Shown one piece after another: positions 47,492 to 56,357 of a DNA stretch of 64,000 nucleotides. Positions within the stretch are counted from its first letter, which is position 1; each line of letters starts with the position of its first letter. This DNA is from Trichomonas vaginalis G3 (lineage: Eukaryota > Parabasalia > Trichomonadida > Trichomonadidae). The translations under genes and the position numbers were made by a program. The notes under the pieces were generated by a model that ran no database searches, was not told the DNA's origin, and saw only the letters and a list, made by a program, of their open reading frames with translations. Location of the stretch: contig NC_067204.1 in NCBI RefSeq assembly GCF_026262505.1, forward strand, positions 2,141,797 through 2,205,796, written 5' to 3'.

Positions 47492-48076
47492 TTACTTTAC
47501 ATAACCGCCTGCTGCCATAAGTCTTTGACGCCAACCCATACCAGCTAATGAAGGTTGACTTGGTTTAGTTTGGAAACTAAACTTTGGTTTTGGTTTATCT
47601 TCAGTTTTTGGTTTTTCTTCTTCTATCGGTTTTTCGTCACTTTTCGGTTCCTCTGACTTTACTTCACTTGCAGGAACAGTTGTGTCGTCAACATCTTCAT
47701 AAATATCATATGCCATTTGTTTTTGTTTTCCTTTCAACTTTTTGTGTTTGTTGTAAAGTTTAGAATATTTCGACTCTAAGTCAATGAGATGTTCTATAAT
47801 GAACTGTTGGTCAGTGAAGTAAACTTTTCCATCTGTTGTCTCGAAAGCTCCTTCAGACTTCAATATTTTATTTGTGAGAGTCTGTTTCTTTTTTGAGATA
47901 CTAGCCGTTCCATTTCTATGAAAAGTGACTTTATAGTTAGGGTTTGTATTTCCAGACCTGGCACTTTCTATTATTGAATTTTTCTCTTCATCTGTAAGTT
48001 CTTTGACAGGTTTTGACAATGGTTCTGAACTTTTTGTTTGTGGTGTCAAATCTACCGTTTCAACTTCTTCGGTCAT
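47492..48076 (-). CDS. Polinton A part: Lys/Glu/Pro-rich protein
   Basis: 194 codons (MTEEVETVDLTPQTKSSEPL). Disordered ends, a middle helical segment (LESKYSKLYNKHKKLKGKQK) and the tail GMGWRQRLMAAGGYVK. Preceded by ACTGAGATGAA, which is repeated before each of the small ORFs to its right. Confidence 0.5.
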   Translation of the reverse strand: MTEEVETVDLTPQTKSSEPLSKPVKELTDEEKNSIIESARSGNTNPNYKVTFHRNGTASISKKKQTLTNKILKSEGAFETTDGKVYFTDQQFIIEHLIDLESKYSKLYNKHKKLKGKQKQMAYDIYEDVDDTTVPASEVKSEEPKSDEKPIEEEKPKTEDKPKPKFSFQTKPSQPSLAGMGWRQRLMAAGGYVK

Positions 48077-48095
48077 TTCATCTCAGTAAAAAATT

Positions 48096-48236
48096 TTAGT
48101 TTGGTTTGTTTTCAACTGGTTGTTTAGGTTTTTTAAGTCGGTCTAAAACTTCCTGAGGTATAGGAAGAACTTTACAAACACGTGGTGTAAAAGGTGGTCT
48201 TCCATGACTTATTCTGTTTAAAGCTGCATTGTTCAT
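48096..48236 (-). CDS. Polinton A part: 46-residue protein with shared ends
   Basis: MNNAALNRISHGRPP... ending QPVENKPN. The next small ORF begins MNNAAL and ends QPVENKPN too, with a different middle. Both are framed by the same intergenic sequence (TTTACTGAGATGAA). Looks whole. Confidence 0.45.
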   Translation of the reverse strand: MNNAALNRISHGRPPFTPRVCKVLPIPQEVLDRLKKPKQPVENKPN

Positions 48237-48255
48237 TTCATCTCAGTAAAAAATT

Positions 48256-48420
48256 TTAGTTTGGTTTGTTTTCAACTGGTTGTTGTTGTGGAGGTGGGAT
48301 GGTTCCTTTAATAATATCATTCAGTTTCACATGCTGAGCCTGACTATATGGTATCGGTTTAAATGCTGGAAGCCGACAAATCCATCTTGAACTCATTTGT
48401 CTCAATGCTGCATTGTTCAT
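48256..48420 (-). CDS. Polinton A part: 54-residue protein with shared ends
   Basis: MNNAALRQMSSRWICRLP... ending PPPQQQPVENKPN. Sister of 48096-48236 with identical ends and a different core. Looks whole. Role unknown. Confidence 0.45.
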   Translation of the reverse strand: MNNAALRQMSSRWICRLPAFKPIPYSQAQHVKLNDIIKGTIPPPQQQPVENKPN

Positions 48421-48439
48421 TTCATCTCAGTAAAAAACT

Positions 48440-48538
48440 TTACATTCCCCACGTTTGAGGCGGTTGAGGTTGGTTATTGTTTACCCACTGTTGTGCATGG
48501 TTATATCCTCTGTTAAAGAATCTTTCACCTTGGTCCAT
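48440..48538 (-). CDS. Polinton A part: small ORF next to the assembly gap
   Basis: A leftward frame ending QPQPPQTWGM, with an ATG (MDQGERFFNRGYNH) just before the gap; it may continue into the unseen gap. It follows the same small-ORF cassette arrangement. Confidence 0.35.
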   Translation of the reverse strand: MDQGERFFNRGYNHAQQWVNNNQPQPPQTWGM

Positions 48539-48544
48539 ATAGTG

Positions 48545-48569
48545 NNNNNNNNNNNNNNNNNNNNNNNNN
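48545..48569. other. assembly gap (25 N)
   Basis: Twenty-five Ns. The true length is unknown. It lies exactly where copy A meets inverted copy B, so the join may be an assembly artefact. Confidence 0.99.
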
Positions 48570-51500
48570 ATTGAGTTTTTGACCTCCTGTATGAGTCCAT
48601 ACTTTCACATATGGCATAATAGAACTTTGCATTTCAGGGTTAATGTTGTTGTGAAGTTGTTGTTAAAGTTCATAGCATCTAATGTCAAGTTGTATGACCT
48701 CATATCCTCAACTGGTAGAATATTCTTCTCTTGGATAATATTTGCCATCTATGTTTATATGATATTTAATACCGGGGTTGTAGAAACAAGAATAGTCATT
48801 TTAGTTCGTCTTGAACAGTACAAACATAGTATCTGCATGTTTCATTGCAGTTGTTAAAGCAATATCTGTTCTTGCACCTGGGTCAGCACTTTGGTTTCCA
48901 ACTTCACCTGCAAAGTCTTTGACAGATATTTGGTGTATAGGGAACATAAGTGGAACTGCAATATATTTGGCAGCTAAAGCATTTGAAATATCTGGGTCAA
49001 CATATAGACTGCAAGTCTGCTTTCTATTTCTTTGCATTCAAATTTTTCGCATGTGAACTTAACTGGGTCCCAAGCATCTCCAGCAGCATTGAAATAATAG
49101 TTTACTTCAGTGTTGAGGTTTGAGAAACCAAAGTCTAAGTCAACTTGCCTTTGCAAAATTCGGCGAATGACGTTTTATTTGTTCCCACTACGTCTGTAGA
49201 TGAATGGGTCTTGCGTTGGTGCAATGACTAAGTTATTTTTGCTTGGAGTAAGTTCGATAGAAATTTTTCCTGCCCAGTTTGGCAAGTATCTTAAAAACCT
49301 GAAGATGAGGAAAGATGACAAAGGAACTCTAAGTTTCAGTTTTACTTGGTTACTGCTGCTGCAGTTTGTCCAGAAAGGTTAACATAAACTCCTGGAACGT
49401 TAGGGTCAAGTCTTCTTATTTTCTCAATAGTTGCATACTGGTCTGTTTGTTCTCTAGCTTGTGGTTGTACTGAGTTTCTCAAAGCGAACCATTCATAGTT
49501 TGCCCATGTTACTGTTTGAACTAAGTCAGAGTTAGAATATATCTTATATCCCATGAAAACTTCTGGAGCATATTGGTATCCGACATAGAAATTCCATTGC
49601 AACCTTTCTTGTCAGACAACTTGGCAGAAGGTTTTATTTCAATGTCTTGTTCCACGTATAAGAATGAGTTGTCAATAGAAATAATATGAAACCTGTCGCA
49701 AGCAATATCTACTGTTGTTGAAGAACCTTCTCCAAACTCACCTACGTTTCCATAAGAAACAGCAGTTGTATATTCGTAAGTTCCAGGAACTATTTCTGAC
49801 CTTCTAATGGCATTGTCGCATTCGTTATACCATTCGGAAACATTTCCATTCATGGCATCCAAAACTGTTGGCGTTATATTCTGAGCGGCGTACATTTCAT
49901 ATGGGTAAAAATATAGAATAGTTGGATTTATATATCATAATAGAACCCACGTGGTACAAGCTTTACTTTGTTCTACTCTTCTTCTTTGGTGTCGCTTTTG
50001 GTAACTTGCCCTCTGCTTCAAGTTGTTGCATCTTTGCCTCATGTTCATCTAGTATGTTGCAAATTTTCCATGCCCTTTTTGCTTTTTGGCTCTGGTCGCC
50101 CATCTCAGGTAACCTATATCCTAGAAAGAGTTTGTCATAGTTTGTATTTGAGTCGTCGCTTATTGTTTGCATGACTCTGTCCTGAGTTTCCGGTTCAAGC
50201 TCTTCAAACAGTGCCTGTCCATATGGAATAAGCTCGTTTCCAAATATATGTTTTTGTAGCCATTCTGGTTTCTTTCCATGTTACCAACTATATCTTTTTG
50301 AATGGGAAAGCTTTTACCCAATCTTTCAGTCTTGCGTCGTTTATTTCTGTTATTGGTTTTATATTGTCAAGGAACATGTTTTTCAATACTAAACTTTCAT
50401 TTGGTACTGTCCATTTGAGTTTTCTTAAATATTCATCCCTTCTCGATTCATCGTCTGCAAAGTAAGTTTTTATGACATTTTGTAAACTTTCGTTTGCAAG
50501 GTCATGTACAATAGGTTCTCTTCCTTCTCTCTCCCTAACTTTCTTTCTAAACTCTTCACCAAATATACCATCTCTATGGTTCTGTGTAGTTCTTTGAGAT
50601 AAATGTTCTAGAACGTCAGGTGTTATATTTCCATCAGCCATGTTCATTTCATACTGGTCCAAATATTCTGCATGTTTCATATCTTTCAATGGCATTAAAG
50701 CCGCGCTTAAAATACCAGCTATATCTCGTTCACCATTGACTTCCATTGCGTCTACAACTTCTTGGATTGTGGTTGTAAGTTTATGAACCACCTATCCGGA
50801 TTAGCTTTATGACCCATCTCATTGTAGTTCCATCGTCTGCAGAAACAAAAGTGGTTTGTTTCCATCTTGGTTAGGTTCTGAATGAACTTTAAACAATGTT
50901 TCATTTCTATATGTTTTCTTGAAATTTAACCTTTTATTTTCACCGAGTTCATCCGAAGATTGAACGTAAAATGCTCGTAAGTAAAAGGGTTGTTGTATTT
51001 GTGTACATTTTTTTTCAGTTCTTCCATTCTATGCTGGATATTTTCATCTGATGTTGGAGTCTTTTGTATGTCGGCAAACATTTTTCATATTCTTCTACTA
51101 TGTCAGCCGAATTTTTTAGACTCTTGGAAAGATTCCATATTCTCCGCATACACTTGTTGAGGGTCAAGATTTTTCGGCTGTTCCAAATCTTCATCTAGTT
51201 CTGTGAAGTTAGTTTCCAAAGGAGGGACTTGTTCGTTTCCTTCAGGCTCTTCTAGCTGTTGTTGCTGAACTATTTCTTCCATGTCTGGTTGTATCTGAAC
51301 TTCTTCCTGTGGAGTTTCTTGTACCTCATCTGCTGGCATTTCATATATTCCGAGACCGTTTTTAACAAGTTCCCTATTTAAGCCATCCGCATTCAAACCC
51401 TTCTTCTTTCGTTCCGTCTCTATTTTTTACGCGTTTCATGAAGATAGTTGAATTATCATTTATTCTCTGACACCAAATATCTCGGAGTAAATTCATCCAT

Positions 51501-53297
51501 GTCATTTGGATGATATGCTATTAAATCATATCCCTTAGCGAGCTTGTATTTTCCAGGTTTGAAATTATATCCCATTTTGGTGCTGAACATAAAGCTAAAT
51601 AGGTTCGGGTCAGTATTTCCTTCCTTGAACTTTCTAATAGCTTCTTTATATCTGTCACTAAAGTCAAGAGTATCTGGGTAACCATAGTCTTCTTTAAGCA
51701 TTTTTAAGAATTCTTGGTTTCCTTGTTCTCTACTTCTTTTATGTCCTTGCTCTGGTTGTGGAGGTGGTTGTTGTGCAGGGTTTTGAACTGTTGGTTGGTT
51801 GCAGGGTTTTGAACTGTTGGTGTTTGTGCTGGTTGTGGAGGTGGTTGTTGTGCAGGGTTTGAACTGTTGGTTGTTGGTTGGTTTTGGTGCATGCCTGTGT
51901 CTATGTCCATGTGACGATGTAAATTTTTAGGTAGTCCTGGTGCAGGTGCTTCTCTTGGAGGGTTTGGTGGTATATAAGTTCCACTAGCTAGTATATAAGT
52001 TCCACCAGCTGGTATATAAGTTCCACCAGCTGGCACATATGTTCCATCTGCAGCGTAATGTCCTACCTGACTTTTCGTTCTTAAGAAAGCATTTACTAGG
52101 TCTGTTTTGGTCTGTTGTAACTCTTTTTCTTGACTTTCCACAACAGTTGCTCTAACGGCGTCATAGGCACTTTGAACTGCCTGTCTCGTTGCTGCATCTG
52201 TTATTTTCGTCATATTTTGTGCTACTTCTTTTAACTCTTTGTCGAAACCTTCAGACTTCAGTTTCTTTCCAGATGAGAAGTCGTTCACTTGTTTCACCTT
52301 ACTATGAAGAGCTTCGAAGGCGTTCTTAAAGTCAGCATTCGTTAAAGCTTCATTTGAACTGTCTTCATCCGCTTGTATTTTTGTCCTTATTGACCCTATG
52401 AGTTGGGCTGCTTTAGCGTTGGCTTGGGCATCTAACCAGTCATTGTTAGCTTTTATATATTCTGCGCTTTTCATTGCCTTTTGCATGGTGCGTCGTTATT
52501 TTTACTTTTTGTGCTAAGTTTTCATACTGTACTTTGGTTTTGCAACTGTAAAAGTTTTTCTGCCTTTACATTTGCTTCAACTTCTTTTTTATACTCATCG
52601 CTATCCATATATGTCTTCATGGCTTTTTGTTTTATCTCTCATCTTTCAGTACTTTATATTGAGTAGTATGGTTTTTCAAATTTATGACATCTTGTTCCAT
52701 TTTTTACTTCTGCTGCTTTTTCTGACACTTTTTTCGCATATTCCTCTGTACTTAGTTCTTTCAGTTGTTTCTTCTTTCTTCTTTTTCTCTACGTTTAACT
52801 CATTGAGTTTCTTTGTGTGTCTGTCATATTCTAGTTTCTTTCGTTTTCACTTATTTGTCTCTGTATGTCTATGTTTGACTTTTTGACATCTGTTATTTGA
52901 TTTTTGAGTGAACTCAAATTCATTTGACTTTGAGGGTTATAAGCTGTTCCGTCTGCAGCTCCACCATAGCCTGCCATTTTCGCTAAAAGTGCCGCTCTTA
53001 AACCTCCACTTTGTGCACCAATAACTCGGTTTAAAAGCATAGGGTTGCTTGACATTTGTTGCAACATAGTGGGGTCATTCATAATTTGTTGTTGCAACTG
53101 TTGTTGTGGTGTTAGTTTTACTATTGGATGTTTCAATGCTCTCTTCCTCTTACGTATATTCTTACGTAGCTTACGTGGCATTTTAAGTGAAGTTAAAAAG
53201 CGGTTTTTGACAGATGTTTATATGACACTTTTTGTTCAGCACAAAAAACTACTCGGTCAAAGTGTTGTCATTTTTGTAAAATAACCGTCCTATCTCC
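48570..53297 (-). mobile_element. Maverick/Polinton fossil, copy B (partial, inverted)
   Basis: The reverse complement of copy A from about 31510 to 36320: the structural-protein block and most of the major capsid region. It has high identity but is much more broken than copy A (roughly ten breaks). It ends in the capsid region at the gap on one side and, on the other, at the same point where copy A's left similarity ends (sequence GAGATAGGACGG). Nothing of the helicase, ATPase or polymerase side is present. Confidence 0.85.
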
Positions 53298-53330
53298 GTG
53301 CCTATGACGAAGAAATCATGAAAATTCAAG

Positions 53331-53378
53331 AGGGTAGAAAAGAGGTTAGAAAAGAGGTTATATCTAACCTTCTACCCT
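53331..53378. other. imperfect hairpin beside Polinton B
   Basis: AGGGTAGAA pairs with TTCTACCCT, with AGGTTAG and CTAACCT nested inside and two AAGAGGTTAGA-like direct repeats in the loop. No gene is present. Confidence 0.5.
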
Positions 53379-53399
53379 AAACATTATTTTTGTCTGATT

Positions 53400-53474
53400 T
53401 TACGAAGAAGTCTTGACAAAACATTTACGAAGAAATCATGACAAAACATTTACGATGAAGTCTTGACAAAACAT
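53400..53474. repeat. 25-bp direct repeat, three copies
   Basis: Unit TTACGAAGAAGTCTTGACAA followed by AACAT, three contiguous copies with two to three changes each. Confidence 0.75.
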
Positions 53475-53536
53475 GAAAACATATATAATTTGTGAAAAGC
53501 TCCTGGAAGACCTCCGAATAAAAACTTCATTTATGT

Positions 53537-53646
53537 GGGCTAGAAGGCACGAAGTGCCTGGAAGGACACCCCAAGAAAAAAAAAACTTCATTATACCAAT
53601 CATCCTCAGGGCTAGAAGGCACGAAGTGCCTGGAAGCCCCACTACC

Positions 53647-53672
<26 letters not shown>
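53537..53672. repeat. 28-bp hairpin repeat (two copies) and T26 run
   Basis: GGGCTAGAAGGCACGAAGTG plus CCTGGAAG occurs identically at 53537-53564 and 53609-53636. Each contains the stem AGGCAC/GTGCCT with loop GAA. A run of 26 T follows at 53647-53672. Confidence 0.75.
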
Positions 53673-53677
<5 letters not shown>

Positions 53678-53783
53678 GATATTAAAGAGACTTTTTATAT
53701 AATATTCATAAAGATTTTCCAAAAATATGATACCGCAAAATTAAAAAAGTGACGTCTTGAGTGGAGTCAAAGGTCGAAATTGC

Positions 53784-53848
53784 TAGCTAAATGTTTTTTT
53801 AGCGAATTTGCGTATTGTACGTTTTTTTCGCAAAACGAAACCCTTAGT
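53784..53848. repeat. dispersed 63-bp repeat, copy 2
   Basis: Direct-orientation match to 1-63, including TTGCGTATTGTACG and CGCAAAACGAAACCC. It lies about 110 bp beyond the T run flanking the Polinton zone. Confidence 0.6.
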
Positions 53849-54783
53849 TAAAACTATCTAACTTATTGTGAATTACCCAAGTGCTACTAAATGAAGAGTA
53901 GGTTATGATTTTTTGCTGTTTAAAAAAATTCAGAAAACCTAGGGAGAAAACTAGAGAATGATCATAAAAAATGAGTTGTTAATAGGATATTAATATCTCA
54001 AATATTATAAAGTATGAAATGAAATTTTCGATGTTAATTTTGATTAGATATTGCTTAATAAATATAATGGAAAATAGACGGAATATACTTTAATATCATT
54101 ATACATATTAAAAAGTTCCGAAAATGTGGACATTTAAAATTTCTCCAAGGGAAATCATTCAACTCAATATCACAATTTACGAATAATTTTGAATGTAGCT
54201 TTTCTCACTATTTTATGAAGTTGTATAATTTACAAACGTGCTTGTTTCGTAGCCTTTTTGCCACACTAGCATCTATATTTAAACATCAATTAATAACGAT
54301 CATTTTGACATTTCATTTCATTAATTAATGGACTTAATATACTATAAGTTAAATCGCTAAATATTAAATAAAAATTTGAAATCTTCGGTCCATAAAAATA
54401 ATTCATTCAATCAAAAAATTCCTTCTTAAAGATTTATCTCAAAATAACAAATTAAACAAAAATCCTTAAATTTTCCAATCACTCATATTTATGAATTGAA
54501 TACATTACAATTGATTTTGATAACACCAATTCAAATTCTAACATTCAAAAGTGTCAAATAATTTAGATCAATAATATCTATATCAGAATTTGTGAATGTA
54601 TTTTTAACCATTTTGGCTGAATTTTAATGATTTCAATTGGAAGATTTTGCTTGTTTTCAATTTGAATCAAAGCATATATAGTTAATAATAACGATCAGCA
54701 TTTCCTAATACAATTAATACTCAACAAAAGATATGAAATTATAAAATCGAAATTTAAGAGAACATAACAACATATAAGATCAA
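53849..54783. other. gene-free intergenic DNA
   Basis: Strongly AT-rich. No supported coding frame, RNA gene or repeat is seen. Confidence 0.5.
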
Positions 54784-55356
54784 TTATACAAGTGTGAGTA
54801 ATAAATCCTTAACTGGAGAATCCATGAATCGGTCAGTAAACGATCCAACAAAAGGATCTGTAGTACCCGAAAACATGTACTCAAAATCTCCATCATCAAT
54901 GAAGTTTATATCATCTTCTTCTGAAAGAACTGTATCACTAGCATAAGAATCATAAGAAAATAATGGATCATCATTATCTTTTTGTGAATCAAAATTCACA
55001 TATTTTTGGATGAGTGGATTTGAAATCATTTTTGAGTCCTGGTTTGTGTTGGTATATGATTGCCTTCTAGATGGTCTGTATTGATTTCTGTTCAAGACTG
55101 CAAAACCGTATCCCATTTTCTCGAAAAGGGTAATGTATTGTCCGCATTTCATGCATACAATGGTGACTTTCTGTGATGTCTCTGGTGTTACTTCGAGACA
55201 ATTCTCATCTTTGATTTCGATACTATTAGATCTGATTACAAAAGCGTCTTGTTTGTCGTCGCGTTTTGTTCTCAATTGTTCTGGAAGTTCCTCAGGATCA
55301 GCTTCGCGTCCGTTGACACATAAACAACCACATTTGCAACAGCAGCGACGCATCAT
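54784..55356 (-). CDS. 190-residue protein with Cys-rich N-terminus
   Basis: Starts MMRRCCCKCGCLCVNG. The six clustered Cys could bind metal or be lipid-modified, and later CMKCGQ supplies another Cys pair. The rest is polar and acidic (SEEDDINFIDDGDFEYMF), with no membrane span. TTCACAG ends directly before the ATG, a plausible initiator with a leader of a few bases. I do not recognise the family. A peripheral membrane or zinc-binding regulator is possible. Confidence 0.65.
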   Translation of the reverse strand: MMRRCCCKCGCLCVNGREADPEELPEQLRTKRDDKQDAFVIRSNSIEIKDENCLEVTPETSQKVTIVCMKCGQYITLFEKMGYGFAVLNRNQYRPSRRQSYTNTNQDSKMISNPLIQKYVNFDSQKDNDDPLFSYDSYASDTVLSEEDDINFIDDGDFEYMFSGTTDPFVGSFTDRFMDSPVKDLLLTLV

Positions 55357-56357
55357 CTGTGAACTTGGTATTTTCAGGAACCAAAAAGTGCAACTTTTGA
55401 ATTAAGGATACTTCAATGCTATTTTTTTGAATTCGCGATTTTTGAATGTAAATTATGAATTGATTTACGACCTGCTTACTATGGTATTTATGTATTTTCA
55501 AGCCTGGATGACAGAAGACCATGAAATTTTCACAGAACACTCACAAAAAAATCAACAAAAATTCCTATTCAAAAAAATTTTACATCTTCTCAAAATTGTG
55601 AAATACTAATGTCAGTCAGGCTAAAAACATTTTAATTTTAGTTAGTTATTGATAACCATGATTTTCTGTTTCTCCGATAAAACTTTGAACTACGGTTAAC
55701 TTTTTTTGAAAATTAATGGAAAGAAACTTTCACAATGTATTAAAGATGAAATAATTTTTCAATCACTTGAAAAAAATAACTATCGAAAAAATTGAAGAGG
55801 AAAATTAATTTAGCGAGGAAATTGATACCATATTCTTTCATTTTAGGAGAATCCAACTATTAATTTTGAGAAGATATACTTGGCTCAGGAAATCATCTCA
55901 AAATTAAATTGTTCGACTACCGGCTATTATTATACAAATTTATAGTAGACCGGGTAGAATACATGGGCGATGTTCCTAAAACTGAAGATGCATTTGAAAC
56001 AAATTTAATTTAACCAATCGACCTAGTCGATAAAATATTAACAATATATGCATGTACACAATAGTGTATATTTAAATTTTATGTAATTGGTCTATTTCCG
56101 CAAGCCTAAACTTTTGTTTGATTTGAATTTGTCTTTTATTTCAACTTTGATAATGATGATTGACTTCATTGCCTTAGGAACTGAAAATCGCATCCATGTT
56201 ACGCATTAAATATGATAAATCCGATACAAGGATTATCGGTCGAAAAAAAATTGGAAGTCATTATAACTCATGTGTTTTTAGATGCTATTCTGCATAAATG
56301 TTTACAAATATATCAATAAAATAAAAGATAAAAGCAATATTTATAATTTAATACAAA
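55357..56357. other. gene-free intergenic DNA
   Basis: About 1 kb of AT-rich DNA between two leftward genes. No gene, RNA or convincing repeat; short frames on the plus strand are not supported. Confidence 0.5.

Larger units (their letters stand above)
31510..48544 (+). mobile_element. Maverick/Polinton fossil, copy A
   Basis: A capsid-bearing self-synthesising DNA transposon. Parts in order: structural-protein block, major capsid, small minus-strand gene, penton-like protein, SF3 helicase, packaging ATPase, small proteins, HNH protein, then on the minus strand protein-primed DNA polymerase parts and small repeated ORFs. No integrase, cysteine protease or terminal inverted repeat is identifiable, and the right side runs into an assembly gap. 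Several parts look whole, others broken; about half a dozen breaks in all. Near-identity to copy B suggests a fairly recent arrival in evolutionary terms. The left limit is where similarity to copy B ends (about 31510). Confidence 0.85.
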
